A stretch of DNA of 64,000 bases from Actinokineospora auranticolor (GCF_002934265.1 NZ_PTIX01000030.1:25511-89510); one strand, 5' to 3'. Positions 43,901 to 53,005 are shown, counted from the first letter of the stretch. Notes: generated by a model not told the origin, from the sequence alone. Numbers and translations: made by a program.

Positions 43901-45625
43901 GGGTGGGCCGGGGCGGGCCGAGGAGCCGGGACCGCTCGGGGAGCCCGCCGGCGCGGAGCCGCCGGGGGTGGGGCCGCCGGGGCGGGAGGAGGGCGAGCCG
44001 CCGGGGGAGCCGCCGCTCGGAGAACCCATTGGGGGTGGGTTTCCGGTGAGGGGGCTGGATTGCGGGGTGCTGGTGGCGGGGTGGGCCGTGTCGCTCCGGG
44101 CCGGTGGGGCGTCGAGGGTAGGGGTGGACGCCGAGGCGCTGTAGGAGGAGTCGGTGGGGGTGTGGTGGGACTGGGGGGTGTTGCCCGGCGAGTAGGCGGA
44201 GGGGCCCGCGCTCGCGGAGTGCGCCGGGATGTTGGGGTTCGCCGGGTCACCGATGTCGCGGGGAGTGCCGGAGGGGTGGGACGGGCCGGAACCGGTCGAG
44301 GGGCCGGAGTGCGAACCGCCCGTCGAGGAACTGTTCGGGCCGCCTATGGACGGGTTGCCCGAGCCGCCCGGGTTCGACCCGCCTGAGCCGGAGCCACCGG
44401 AGTTCGAACCGTCCGGGTTGGCACCACCCGGGTTCGAACCACCGGAGCCGGAGCCGCCTGAGCCGGAGCCACCTGGGTTCGACCCGCTCGAACCGGAAAC
44501 ACCCGAGTTCGAACCACCGGTGCCAGAGCCGGACCCGGTGCTACCCGAGCCGGTGCCACTGCCGTCGCCGGAACCGTTCCCAGAGCCACCATCGCCGCCG
44601 GAGCCATTGCCCGGACCGCCATCGCCGTTGCCAGAACCATTGCCCGAGCCGTTCCCCGAACCGCCATTGCCGTTGCCCGAGCCACTCCCAGAACCGCCGT
44701 TGCCATCGCCCGAGCCGCCGCCGGTGCCGCCCCCGTGCGATCCCCCACCGCCGTGCGATCCGTCGCCGTGTCGGAAGAAGCCGCCGGGGGTGATGTGCCT
44801 GGGGTTGATCACGTCCAGGCCGGTGAACTTGCCCACCAGCTTGGCCAGCACCTTGATGACCTTGGCCAGCACGTCCGCCAGCTTGCCCAGCAGCGGCGAC
44901 ACCCGGCGGATCGTGCCGAGCAGCCGCCGCAGCAGGTCGGTGATCTTGGTGGCCCACTTGGCGATCGCGGTGACCGCCTGCGCGACCACCACCGGGGTGC
45001 CGAAGCCGAGGGTGAACACCGTCTCCAGGACCCAGGAGATCAGCTTGCCGATCAGGTCCGCGATCAGGTCGCGCACCGTCTCGCGGACGAACGCCACCAC
45101 CTCGCCCATGATCATGGTGACGGTGCCGACCGCGCCCGCGATGGTCGACGCGCCGCCGATGGCCTCGCTCTGCTCCGCCGACGACTGCCGGTAGGCGTCG
45201 GCCGCCGCGCCGGTCCAGCCCGCGGTGCCGTTCTTGACCGTGTTGTCGTAGTTGACCTTGGTCTCGTCCAGCAGCTTGGCGATGTTGTCCCAGGTGCCCG
45301 CGTACGACTGGATGACCGGCGGGTCACCGGCCAGCGAGTCCAGCATGTCCTTGAGCGGCTGCACGTGCTCCATCAGGAACGACGCGGCCGACGACAGCAG
45401 CCAGCCGAACGGGTCGATCGCGGCGGCCGCGGCCTCGGCGGCGAACCCCAGGACGCCCAGCCCACCCTCGACCCAGTTGCCGTCCTTGATCCCGTTGTAC
45501 GAGTCGATGGCGGACTCGGCGATGCCGATGCCGCCCGCGTAGCCGTAGTCGCCGTTGCCCGCGGTGAAGAACCCGGGGCCGTCCGGGTCCTCCGGCGGCT
45601 TGACGACGAGGTCCCCCTCGGGCAT
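40934..45625 (-). CDS. Type VII-type polymorphic toxin, C-terminal DNA/RNA endonuclease
   Basis: 1563 residues. About 1-280 is a helical, WXG-like export region (W137-T-G in KNGTAGWTGAAADAY) with amphipathic and hydrophobic helices. About 285-1030 is Gly/Ser/Pro-rich low-complexity linker with 38-residue repeats. About 1040-1120 has VGGHTYSPEEFADIL (H1060) and IRLIGCDAG (C1087), a His/Cys arrangement like the C80/clan CD self-cleaving peptidases. The last 150 residues contain GGHLVANELGGLGEYLNMHP (H1435) and WVHDASWRKMEKDLG, the DNA/RNA non-specific endonuclease type found in YeeF. YezG immunity genes follow. The 5' neighbour is an EspC-like gene. Confidence 0.85.
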   Translation of the reverse strand: MPEGDLVVKPPEDPDGPGFFTAGNGDYGYAGGIGIAESAIDSYNGIKDGNWVEGGLGVLGFAAEAAAAAIDPFGWLLSSAASFLMEHVQPLKDMLDSLAGDPPVIQSYAGTWDNIAKLLDETKVNYDNTVKNGTAGWTGAAADAYRQSSAEQSEAIGGASTIAGAVGTVTMIMGEVVAFVRETVRDLIADLIGKLISWVLETVFTLGFGTPVVVAQAVTAIAKWATKITDLLRRLLGTIRRVSPLLGKLADVLAKVIKVLAKLVGKFTGLDVINPRHITPGGFFRHGDGSHGGGGSHGGGTGGGSGDGNGGSGSGSGNGNGGSGNGSGNGSGNGDGGPGNGSGGDGGSGNGSGDGSGTGSGSTGSGSGTGGSNSGVSGSSGSNPGGSGSGGSGSGGSNPGGANPDGSNSGGSGSGGSNPGGSGNPSIGGPNSSSTGGSHSGPSTGSGPSHPSGTPRDIGDPANPNIPAHSASAGPSAYSPGNTPQSHHTPTDSSYSASASTPTLDAPPARSDTAHPATSTPQSSPLTGNPPPMGSPSGGSPGGSPSSRPGGPTPGGSAPAGSPSGPGSSARPGPPAATGSAPASRPLGSSPSGSAPAGSPGGSGPSTRPGGPTSPPVGGAPSSRNPGSTPGGSSPGGSPSRAGGPAGSPAAGSGGVPPGRYSGSSPTGSSPGGSHSPGRSGGPQGSGGVPPGRPGSTSAGSSPGGSLSRPGGSAGSPATGNGGVPSGRHPGSTSGGSSPGGSHSPARPGGPEGSPAAGNGGVPSGRHPGSTSGGSSPGGSHPPARPGGPVGSPTTGSGGVPSSRHPGSTPGGGSAQHPGGSAGPGGSPGRPGGSPGGPAHPGGAPSGRPGGPTPGAHNGSPGGSHPNRPGDPNGSGRRPGDLPGNQPHSDPRLPQQRGPHTPEHGGHPATPSPRQPSGPVSRGGYASPDTHPAGRPHTAPPPHGSAPGHGTPPGHAGPPSHAGPHDGAAPHHDNGPSHHDNGPGHHDNGPGHHSPDADYSRPGPDTVHQRHAESTPSGTSYHRGDPEMGDLPQRVRPDPDGRYTVDVHVTPDGRARVGGHTYSPEEFADILRRDPNYDGRPIRLIGCDAGSNDFANRLSNDLNTPVTAPTRPAWTDSDGRVFSSDYEIGPDGRPRPRIPPNGEWNTHHPDGSTTRAGDDPFAPGTPDADHHDLDPDDSRARGDGDGDTAGDQPQTGPRPDERYDPVPRPERIPRTDPRHDELFVDWDRPNHVPGTNPPQPIRTHEPPIEAPHRDRPAVPDGNAHPDRLRPDADPNPVPVPLRGHEPLQPHTAYPVHNQNGTTTTFTTDGDGNVRWVEATPGSRDNRVEGHGEWSGFNPDLGYPLLPDVQYRVPNFNNENLNLTFHTDSHGQPDAVTGDVQHGGQSPEHRDDDKERGAQRRAQMEGEAAHPTPQDPDHGLSPEELERTRVKYAGGHLVANELGGLGEYLNMHPQMAASNSGNYRDGWVHDASWRKMEKDLGAISRSEGQDIRNYQVRMNRGADGVPPSVEVRWQEVTYRCGPDGKPLTDADGNKIVESVETYQRDFPNEAGDPNYGPQNRFAGR

Positions 45626-45931
45626 CTAGTCACCCGCCTTGAGGTTCGAGACGTTCGCGTCCTCTGTGGACTGATAGGCCCGCGCGGTCTCCCTGACCTG
45701 CGTGGCGACCGTGTCCATGGCCTCCACCGCCTTGGACAGCGCGTCGATGCCGAACTGCTCGACCGGGTCGAGCAGCATCCGGAACGGCTGGCAGAGGATG
45801 CCGTAGGCGTCGGTCGGCATGCTGACGGTGTTGGCCGCCTCCACCGCCCGCCGCAGTTCGCCGACGCAGCCGTCGAGCTGCCCCGCGTGCGCGCCGAGAT
45901 CGGCGCCGATGTCGAACCCACCCTGGGTCAC
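45626..45931 (-). CDS. EspC-like type VII secretion target
   Basis: 101 residues, helical, starting at GTG 45931. It resembles the ESX-1 EspC-like family (GAHAGQLDGCVGELRRAVEA; DPVEQFGIDALSKAVEAMDT; ETARAYQSTEDANV). Its stop abuts the ATG of the toxin, so the two are co-translated. Likely forms a helical partner with the toxin N terminus for export. Confidence 0.8.
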   Translation of the reverse strand: MTQGGFDIGADLGAHAGQLDGCVGELRRAVEAANTVSMPTDAYGILCQPFRMLLDPVEQFGIDALSKAVEAMDTVATQVRETARAYQSTEDANVSNLKAGD

Positions 45932-45971
45932 GGTGTTGCCTTTCGGGGACTGTGCGGGGAAAGCGGGGCGA

Positions 45972-46493
45972 TCAGGACAGGATCGAGCCGCCGCCGAAGT
46001 CGTCTTCGTCGTAGTCGTCGCGCCGGTGCCGGTACGGCTGGGTGGGCCGCCGCGGCGCCGGTTCGTCGTCTTCCACGTCGAGGCGCAGCGTCCGGGACGG
46101 GGGCTGCGGCGGGAGTTCCTCGTCGACCTGCTCGGGGAAGTGCGCGCGGGCGTCGTCGAGGAGCTTGTTCGCGGTCTGGTCGGTGGTGCCGATGGTCTCT
46201 TCCATGACCTCGCGCAGCAGGTCCGGGATGCGCGCCTGCGCCCGCCGCACGGTCGCCATCACCTGGGCGGACACGTCGCTCATCCGTTTGGTGGCAGCGC
46301 TTTCGGCGATCTGGAGGTCGATCAGGATGCCACGCGCGGAGATCGTCACCCGCACCGCGCCGTCGGCGGAAGCCTCGACCAGCGAGAGTTCCTCGACGCG
46401 CTCGGCCATGGCCTGGTAGCGGACGGCCCGTTCCTGGATGGTCCGGTTCCAGTCCTCGACCATCCGCTCACTGTCCGCAATGTCCTCCGGCAC
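45972..46493 (-). CDS. YbaB/EbfC-family protein
   Basis: 173 residues from GTG 46493, with GGGGAG just upstream. The N-terminal 110 residues follow the YbaB/EbfC fold (RYQAMAERVEELSLVEASAD, VRVTISARGILIDLQIAESA), with a charged, disordered C-terminal tail (DDEPAPRRPTQPYRHRRDDY). YbaB-like genes regularly precede EspC/WXG toxin operons in actinomycetes. It starts this operon. Confidence 0.8.
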   Translation of the reverse strand: MPEDIADSERMVEDWNRTIQERAVRYQAMAERVEELSLVEASADGAVRVTISARGILIDLQIAESAATKRMSDVSAQVMATVRRAQARIPDLLREVMEETIGTTDQTANKLLDDARAHFPEQVDEELPPQPPSRTLRLDVEDDEPAPRRPTQPYRHRRDDYDEDDFGGGSILS

Positions 46494-46602
46494 GAATGCT
46501 CCCCGATCGGCGCCCTGGTCACCCGTATGACCAAAGACTTGTTGCGCCCTCCGACGCAGTCAACCCGAAACCGGTTCCCCATTCGGCGGCGGGTTTGGGC
46601 CG

Positions 46603-47433
46603 TCAGTTCCCCACGACCACGCGCAACCGGGCCAGATCCCGTGGACCAGCGGTGATCCGGTATTCGGTGACGAGTCCATCGCGGACGGTCACTTCGAGCG
46701 CCGCGACCACTCGTCCGATCGGCGCCACCACCGCGCCCGGTCCCCCGTCGACCACCGCGAACTCCGCGAACCGCACCCACGGCGCGAAAGCGGCGATTTC
46801 CCCCGCCACCGCCAGGACCCCGCGCACCTCGGCCGCCCCGAACCGCCGGACGACGTCCGGGGCCAGCAGCGCCACCAGGGCCTCGAGGTCACCGCCTCGG
46901 GCGGCGGCGAGGAACGCCGTCACGACGTCCTTGTGCGCCAGGGCGTCCCGCGCGGAGTCCACACCATCCGGCGCGAGTCCCATGCGCCCGCGCGCCCGGC
47001 TGGCCACCTTCTTCGCGGTGGCCGGGCTTCGTTCGACGATCAAGGCGATCTGCGCGAACGGCACCGCGAACAGGTCGTGCAGCACGAACGCGACCCGCTC
47101 GTCGGGCGCGAGCCGGTCGAGCACCACGAGCAGCGCCCGCCCCACCGACTCGGCGAGTTCCGCCTCCGCCTCAGGCACGTCCGGCGCCACCCGGAAGTCG
47201 GGCACCTCGTCGACCGGTTCCTCCCGGCGGGCCGCCCGGGCGCGCAGCGCGTCGAGGCAGATCCGGGAGACCACGGTCCGCAACCAGCCCGCGAGGTTGT
47301 CCACACCGGTCACGTCGGCGCGCGCGTACCGCAGCCACGCGTCCTGCACGGCGTCCTCGGCCTCGACGACCGACCCGAGCATCCGGTACGCGACCGCGAA
47401 CAGCATCGGCCGGTGCGCCTCGAACTCGTCCAT
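46603..47433 (-). CDS. ECF RNA polymerase sigma factor, SigJ (ECF41-like) type
   Basis: 276 residues. Sigma region 2 about 5-70 (AVAYRMLGSVVEAEDAVQDA), region 4 about 110-160 (LDRLAPDERVAFVLHDLFAV; FAQIALIVERSPATAKKVAS), then an NTF2/SnoaL-like C-terminal domain (VVTAFLAAARGGDLEALVAL; PDVVRRFGAAEVRGVLAV) that modulates activity in this group. ATG 47433 with GGAGAGG. Divergent from the flavin oxidoreductase 72 bp away, a usual target arrangement. Confidence 0.9.
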   Translation of the reverse strand: MDEFEAHRPMLFAVAYRMLGSVVEAEDAVQDAWLRYARADVTGVDNLAGWLRTVVSRICLDALRARAARREEPVDEVPDFRVAPDVPEAEAELAESVGRALLVVLDRLAPDERVAFVLHDLFAVPFAQIALIVERSPATAKKVASRARGRMGLAPDGVDSARDALAHKDVVTAFLAAARGGDLEALVALLAPDVVRRFGAAEVRGVLAVAGEIAAFAPWVRFAEFAVVDGGPGAVVAPIGRVVAALEVTVRDGLVTEYRITAGPRDLARLRVVVGN

Positions 47434-47505
47434 CGGTCACCTCTCCGCGTCCCCACCCGTCAGGGGTGTGACGAGCCGCAGCGCATCGATGTGACAGGAG
47501 AACCC

Positions 47506-48561
47506 GTGCGAGACACCACACAGCCCGTCCTGCGCCCACTCGACCTGGGTGGGCTCACCCTGCCGAACAGGGTCATCATGGCCCCGTTGACCAGGGCGCG
47601 CGCCGCGAACCGGGTGCCGACCGACCTGCACGCCACCTACTACGCGCAGCGGGCGGGCGCGGGGCTGATCATCACCGAGGGCACGTGGGTCAGCGAGCGC
47701 GCCGTCGGGTTCGCGGGCGTGCCCGGGGTGTTCACGCCCGAGCAGGTCGCCGGGTGGCGCCGGGTCACCGGGGCCGTGCGCGCGGCGGGCGGGCGGATCG
47801 TGCTGCAACTCTGGCACGCGGGCGCCGCGTCCCACCCCGACCACCTGTGCGGCGCGGTCCCGGCGGGCCCTTCGGCGGTCGACCCGAGGGAGAAGTCGTT
47901 CACCGCCAGGGGTTTCCAGGACACGGTCACCCCGCGTGAGATGACCGCCGCGGAGATCGCGGAGACCATCGGCGACTACGCGAGGGCCGCCCGCAACGCC
48001 CGCGCCGCCGGGTTCGACGGGGTCGAGATCCACGCCGTCGGGTCGTTCCTGATCCCGCAGTTCCTCAACCCGCGCCTCAACCGCCGCACGGACGCCTACG
48101 GCACCGACCGGCACCGCTTCCTGCTCGACGTCGTCGACGCCACCACCGAGGCGATCGACCTGGTCGGCGTGCGGCTGTCGCCCGGGTGGACGGCCGCGAT
48201 GTTCCCCGCCGACGAGGAAACCCTCGCCGACTACGAAACCCTGACCGGACGGCTCCAGGGCGCGACCTACCCGCACGTGCGGGGCCGGACACCGGAACCG
48301 GACCCGGCCGAGTTCACCCGGTTCCGCGCGACCGTGGGCAACCACGGCTTCGAACCGTCGACGGCCAACGACGCGATCGCGGGTGGCGTGCTCGACGCGG
48401 TGTCGTTCGGTCGCCACTTCATCGCGAACCCGGACCTGGTCGACCGGATCGCCCTCGGCCATCCCCTGACCGAGAGCGACCCCGCGACCTACTACACCGA
48501 CGGCCCCGAGGGCTACACCGACTACGCCACAACGGGTTCCCGCACACGGATGACCACGTAG
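47506..48561 (+). CDS. Old yellow enzyme-like NADH:flavin oxidoreductase with altered active site
   Basis: 351 residues from GTG 47506 (AGGAG seven bases upstream). TIM-barrel FMN enzyme: VIMAPLTRARAANRVPT, LQLWHAGAASHPDH, GFDGVEIHAVGSFLIPQFLN, NRRTDAYG, VSFGRHFIANPDLV. In typical members the middle motif is H-x-x-N/H-x-Y; here it is H-A-V-G-S-F, so the second anion-binding residue is Gly and the proton-donor Tyr is Phe. An enone reductase of normal type is therefore doubtful. Its last 40 bp overlap the opposite-strand DUF4345 gene. Confidence 0.87.
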   Translation: MRDTTQPVLRPLDLGGLTLPNRVIMAPLTRARAANRVPTDLHATYYAQRAGAGLIITEGTWVSERAVGFAGVPGVFTPEQVAGWRRVTGAVRAAGGRIVLQLWHAGAASHPDHLCGAVPAGPSAVDPREKSFTARGFQDTVTPREMTAAEIAETIGDYARAARNARAAGFDGVEIHAVGSFLIPQFLNPRLNRRTDAYGTDRHRFLLDVVDATTEAIDLVGVRLSPGWTAAMFPADEETLADYETLTGRLQGATYPHVRGRTPEPDPAEFTRFRATVGNHGFEPSTANDAIAGGVLDAVSFGRHFIANPDLVDRIALGHPLTESDPATYYTDGPEGYTDYATTGSRTRMTT

Positions 48562-48917
48562 GCGCAGGCCGCGCCGAGCAGCAGCTCCGCCGCCATCGCC
48601 ACCAGCACCCCCGATGCGGGCGCGCCGTCGACGACAATGCTGAACGCGCGCGCCAGACCGTAGGAGAGGTAGAGCGCGGCACCCAACAAGGCGGCGGCCC
48701 GGGCCAGGTGCGGTCGGAACGCCCCTGAGAGGATGAACGCGCTCAGCACCACCAGTGCCGCACCGGGAGCGCGGATTTCGCTGAGCACGCCAGGAGTCTC
48801 GACCAGGCCGGTCTCACTGGATTCGTGGACGACGGCGGGAACGAACAGGACCGCGCTCCCGACCGCCACACCGACGACCCCGGCGAGGAACAGGATGACT
48901 CGTCGCACCCTGATCAC
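48522..48917 (-). CDS. DUF4345-type small membrane protein
   Basis: 131 residues with four predicted membrane helices (VILFLAGVVGVAVGSAVLFV; AALVVLSAFILSGAF; LLGAALYLSYGLARAFSIVV; LVAMAAELLLGAACAYVVIR). The segment ETPGVLSEIRAPGAALV resembles the DUF4345 core. GTG 48917 overlaps the stop of the NmrA-type gene by four bases (GTGA), so they are coupled. Function unknown. Confidence 0.75.
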   Translation of the reverse strand: MIRVRRVILFLAGVVGVAVGSAVLFVPAVVHESSETGLVETPGVLSEIRAPGAALVVLSAFILSGAFRPHLARAAALLGAALYLSYGLARAFSIVVDGAPASGVLVAMAAELLLGAACAYVVIRVREPVVA

Positions 48918-49705
48918 GCGGCCCAGTCGGCAGCGCGGCAGAAGTCAGCGAAGTCGCGCGGCTCGCGGCCGAGGGCGTCGCGGACGCCGGTGCCGAGCGA
49001 CGCGTTGCGGCCGTCGAGCACCTCCGCGCACAGGTTGGTGAGCAGTTCGGCGGACGCTTCGCCGACAGCGTCGACCATCATGGCCCGAAAGTCCTCAAGG
49101 GACAGTGGGTGGTAGGCGACCGGCTTGCCCGCGGCGGCGGAGATCTCGGCGGCGGCCTCGGCGAAGGTGAGCAGGCGAGGGCCGGTGAGCTCGTAGAGCC
49201 TGCCCGCGTGCCCGTCGCCGGTGAGTGCCGCGACGGCGACGTCGGCGATGTCGCCGGCGTCGATGAACGGCTCGGCGACCGGTCCGGCGGGCAGCGCGAT
49301 GGCGCCGTGCTGGACGAAGTCGCGCAGGTGGCCCTCGGTGAAGTTCTGCGCGAACCAGGAGGCGCGCAACAGCGTGTGCTCGACGCCGCTCGCCGCGACG
49401 ATCTCCTCGCACACCTGGGCGTTGTGCTCGCCGCGACCGGAGAGCAGGACGATCCGGCGCGCCCCCTGCTCGACCGCGATCGCCACGACCTCGCGGATCG
49501 CCTCGGGCGCGCCGGGAACGGCGAGGTCCGGGTAGTAGGTGAGGTAGAGCGCGTCGACGCCGGTCAGCGCCGGTGCCCAGGTGGCAGGCTCCTGCCAGTC
49601 GAAGGCGGGCCGCGACAGGCCGGTGGCGTCGTGCCCGGCGGCGGTGAGTCGTTCGACGACGCGTCGGCCGGTCTTGCCGGTGGCGCCGATGACGTGGATC
49701 CCCAT
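48914..49705 (-). CDS. NmrA-like NAD(P)-binding protein
   Basis: 263 residues; Rossmann start IHVIGATGKTGRRVVERLTA (GxTGxxG). Then VDALYLTYYPDLAVPGAPEA, RRIVLLSGRGEHNA, ASWFAQNFTEGHL and FIDAGDIADVAVAALTGDGH, as in NmrA/YtfG-type quinone reductases or redox sensors. First gene of an operon with the DUF4345 gene; divergent from an AraC-type regulator. Confidence 0.88.
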   Translation of the reverse strand: MGIHVIGATGKTGRRVVERLTAAGHDATGLSRPAFDWQEPATWAPALTGVDALYLTYYPDLAVPGAPEAIREVVAIAVEQGARRIVLLSGRGEHNAQVCEEIVAASGVEHTLLRASWFAQNFTEGHLRDFVQHGAIALPAGPVAEPFIDAGDIADVAVAALTGDGHAGRLYELTGPRLLTFAEAAAEISAAAGKPVAYHPLSLEDFRAMMVDAVGEASAELLTNLCAEVLDGRNASLGTGVRDALGREPRDFADFCRAADWAA

Positions 49706-49910
49706 GTGTGTTCTCCCCGTGGAGCGTTGCTTGACAACACCCACTCTCGGTGGCGGTCCGGGGACGGACAATGACCTCAAGTCCGCTATCGGCTCACCGA
49801 TCGTCCAGGCTGAGCGGACTCTCAGCAGGGGACAGCCCTCCCGTCCGGGATCGTGTGCCGATCGTCCGAAGTGGTTGGACACGCGGTAGGCGGGCGGGCA
49901 GGCTCAGCGG

Positions 49911-50852
49911 GTGACCAGAGAGCTGCCCCCACCTGCCCCGCTCGGGGAGGCGCTGCACCTGATGCGCATCACCGGTGCCCTGTACTGCCAATCGGACCTC
50001 GGTGCGCCGTGGGGCGTGGCGGTGCCGGAGTTGAAGGACATGATGACGCTGCAGGTGGTCACGTCCGGCGAGTGCTGGCTGGAGGTGCCCGGCGAGGCGC
50101 CGATCCACCTGCGGCAGGGCAGCCTCACCCTGATCCCGCACGGCGTCCCGCACGTGCTGCGCAGCGATCCCACCGCGCGCACCACGCCGCTGTTCGACAT
50201 CCCCTTCGACCGCCACAGCGAGCGCTACGAGTCCCTGCGCCACGGCGGCGACGGCCCGCGCACGCACCTGACGTACGGGGTCTTCACCCTCGACCAGGTG
50301 GTCGGCCGCCGCCTGGCCGCCCAACTCCCCCCGGTCCTGCGCATCGACACCTGGGACGACGACACCGCGGACTGGCTGCACAGCACCCTGCGGCTGATCG
50401 CCCGCGAGGCCCCGGCCCTGCGCCCGGGCGGCGAAACCGTCATCACGCGGCTCGCGGACGTCCTGGTCGTCCAGGCCATCCGCGCGTGGCTGGACTCGGC
50501 GCCGGAGGCCCGCCAGGGCTGGCTCGCGGCGCTGCGCGACGAACAGGTGGGCCGCGCCCTGGTCGCCATGCACCGCTCCCCGGCGCGCGAGTGGACGGTC
50601 GTCGGCCTGGCGCGCGAGGTGGGGATGTCCCGCTCGGCGTTCTCGGCCCGCTTCACCGAAATGGTCGGCGAACCCGCCATGCGCTACCTGGCGAACTGGC
50701 GGATGCACCTGGCCCACACCCACCTCAGGGAGTCCACGGACTCCCTGTCGGCCGTCGCGCACCGCTTCGGGTACCGCTCGGAAGCCGCCTTCTGCCGCGC
50801 CTTCAAGCGCACCTTCGGCATCTCCCCCGGCACTCTCCGCCGCGCCGCCTGA
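49911..50852 (+). CDS. AraC-family regulator with cupin domain
   Basis: 313 residues from GTG 49911. N-terminal cupin (about 10-190: VVTSGECWLEVPGEAPIHLR, GSLTLIPHGVPHVLRSD) and C-terminal double helix-turn-helix (about 205-305: WTVVGLAREVGMSRSAFSAR, SLSAVAHRFGYRSEAAFCRA, FKRTFGISPGTLRR). Divergent from the NmrA-type gene, 205 bp away, which it likely controls. Confidence 0.92.
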   Translation: MTRELPPPAPLGEALHLMRITGALYCQSDLGAPWGVAVPELKDMMTLQVVTSGECWLEVPGEAPIHLRQGSLTLIPHGVPHVLRSDPTARTTPLFDIPFDRHSERYESLRHGGDGPRTHLTYGVFTLDQVVGRRLAAQLPPVLRIDTWDDDTADWLHSTLRLIAREAPALRPGGETVITRLADVLVVQAIRAWLDSAPEARQGWLAALRDEQVGRALVAMHRSPAREWTVVGLAREVGMSRSAFSARFTEMVGEPAMRYLANWRMHLAHTHLRESTDSLSAVAHRFGYRSEAAFCRAFKRTFGISPGTLRRAA

Positions 50853-51039
50853 CGCCATCTCGGCATGCCGGCGCCCGGAAGATGCGATCTTGTGCGCACG
50901 ATCAGCGCACCACGCCGCCATGTGACCCCCGGTGTCGCCCGGTCGGCACGATAGTCACCGCAGCGACCGCTATCGGCGCCTTGGTGTTCGGGGATCGCGA
51001 CCGCGACGCGGACCGCCTGATCCCCCGCGCACGCCAAAG

Positions 51040-51076
51040 GGCCGCGGCCGGACCCGAGGTGGGTCCGGCCGCGGCC
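51040..51076 (-). terminator. Strong intrinsic terminator of the chemotaxis receptor
   Basis: A perfect 16-bp stem starting GGCCGCGGCCGGACCC with a 5-base loop, 15 bp after the receptor stop. On the minus strand a short T-run (CCCTTT) follows. The rest of the 238-bp gap (50853-51039) has nothing notable. Confidence 0.85.
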
Positions 51077-51090
51077 GTTGTGGTGGTTGA

Positions 51091-52722
51091 TCAGAGCTTG
51101 AAGCGGTTGACCTGGTCCTGCAGCTCGCTCGACAGGCTGGTCAGGCCCTCCAGCACCGTGGCGGTCTGGGTGACCGTGCCGGTGGTGTTGCCCGCGCTGG
51201 CGGCCACGCCACCGATGTTGGCGGCGATCTCCGACACACCCGCGGACGCCTCGCCGACGTTGCGGTTCATCTCGGTGGTCGTGGCGGTCTGCTCCTCCAC
51301 CGCAGAGGCGATGGTCAGCTGGAAGTCGTTGATCCGACCGATGATCTCGGAGATCTCGTCGATCGCGTTCACCGCGTTCGCGGTGTCGGCCTGGATCATC
51401 TCCACGCGGCGCGAGATGTCCTCGGTCGCCTTGGCGGTCTCCTGGGCGAGGTCCTTGACCTCGTTGGCGACGACCGCGAAGCCCTTGCCCGCGTCACCGG
51501 CCCGAGCGGCCTCGATGGTGGCGTTGAGCGCCAGCAGGTTGGTCTGCTCCGCGATCGAGGTGATCACCTTGACCACGTTGCCGATCTCCATCGACGACTC
51601 GCCCAGCTTGGCGACGGTCGAGTTGGTGGCGGCGGCCACGGACACGGCCTGACCGGCGACACCGGCGGCCTCGTTCGCCGACTGCGCGATCTCCTTGATC
51701 GACGCCGACATCTCGTCGGCACCGGTGGCGACCGTCTGGACGTTGTTGGCGACCTGGTCGGCGGCGGCGGTGACGACACCGGCCTGCGCGCTGGTCTCCT
51801 CGGCGGAGGTGGTGACCTGCGCCGACATGTCCGACATCTGCTGGGTGGAGGCCTTCAGCGAGCCGACACCGCGGGAGATGGTGCCGACGATCTCGCGCAT
51901 GCTGTCGGTGGCCTTGTTGAGCGCGGCGGCCATGCGGCCGACCTCGTCCTTGGAGCCGACCTCGACGGTCCGGGTGAGGTCGCCGTCGGCGACGCCCTCC
52001 AGGGCGGCGGACAGGCCGCGCATCGGCTTGGTGATCGAGCGGGTGATCAGCAGACCCACGGCGATGGAGGCGACCAGGCCGATGGCCATCACGATGATCG
52101 CCAGGGTGACGCTCGAGTCGCGCTCGGCGGTGACCTTCTCGATCTCGGCGATGGTGCGGGCGCGCTCGGCGTCGAGCATCCGGCCGGAGACCTCGTTGAA
52201 CTTGTCGAGGGCGGGCTTGCCCTCGGTGAGGAACGCCTGGACACCGGCGGCGGCGTCACCGCTCATCGCGGCCGGGATGACCTTGTCGCCGAGGACCTTG
52301 CCGAACACCGCGGACGCGGCGTTCCACTCGTCGATCAGCTTCTGGTCGAAGGTGCCGCGCGACTGGTAGCTGTTGTAGGCCGCGAACGAGATGTCGATCT
52401 TCTTGTTCGCCTCGGCCAGCAGCTCGCCCGCCTTCTGCGGGTTGCCCACGGCGGTGGCCAGCAGCATGTTCAGCGTGCCACCCGAACCCGCGGAGTTCAG
52501 CGAGTTGAGGTCGTTGAGGGCCGCCACGTTGTTGTCGATGCGCTTGGTCGCCTCGGCCGCGGAGTTCAGGGCGATCACACCGACGGTGCCGACCGTGATC
52601 GTGATCAGACTGGAGAACACGACTACGGACAGGATCTTGCTGGTGAGCGAGCGGTTGGCGAACACCCCTCGCGGCCCACGTCGGCCCGCAGCCGCGGGGT
52701 CAACGGTGGTGGACTCGGTCAT
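51091..52722 (-). CDS. Methyl-accepting chemotaxis protein
   Basis: 543 residues. Membrane helix 1 about 28-53, an extracellular helical (4HB-type) sensor to about 205, helix 2 about 205-227, HAMP (about 228-280: [40 protein letters not shown]) and the methyl-accepting signal domain with the hairpin tip [20 protein letters not shown] and [20 protein letters not shown]. No che genes lie in the window. Ligand unknown. Confidence 0.95.
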   Translation of the reverse strand: MTESTTVDPAAAGRRGPRGVFANRSLTSKILSVVVFSSLITITVGTVGVIALNSAAEATKRIDNNVAALNDLNSLNSAGSGGTLNMLLATAVGNPQKAGELLAEANKKIDISFAAYNSYQSRGTFDQKLIDEWNAASAVFGKVLGDKVIPAAMSGDAAAGVQAFLTEGKPALDKFNEVSGRMLDAERARTIAEIEKVTAERDSSVTLAIIVMAIGLVASIAVGLLITRSITKPMRGLSAALEGVADGDLTRTVEVGSKDEVGRMAAALNKATDSMREIVGTISRGVGSLKASTQQMSDMSAQVTTSAEETSAQAGVVTAAADQVANNVQTVATGADEMSASIKEIAQSANEAAGVAGQAVSVAAATNSTVAKLGESSMEIGNVVKVITSIAEQTNLLALNATIEAARAGDAGKGFAVVANEVKDLAQETAKATEDISRRVEMIQADTANAVNAIDEISEIIGRINDFQLTIASAVEEQTATTTEMNRNVGEASAGVSEIAANIGGVAASAGNTTGTVTQTATVLEGLTSLSSELQDQVNRFKL

Positions 52723-53005
52723 AGCCTTCGCGCCCTTCGTCGTGTTCCGCCACGGGGGTCGTCAAGGGCCATGTGCCCTGGTCCGCCGCGGTTCTGCTAC
52801 TTCAACGGCCTGCACATCGACGCGGGGAAAGGTCATCTGAACATTTCCGGCCACTCATTCGGGTGAGCGGTGCCATGCCGGTGACATCGCCTGATCAGGT
52901 CACTCGAGTACCGCGCGGGGCGCTCGTCTGCTGGGCTGGCGGAACGGGCGGTGGCCCGCACAACACAGTCAGGGGAGCCTGAGAACCACACGGATAGGAG
53001 CGGGC

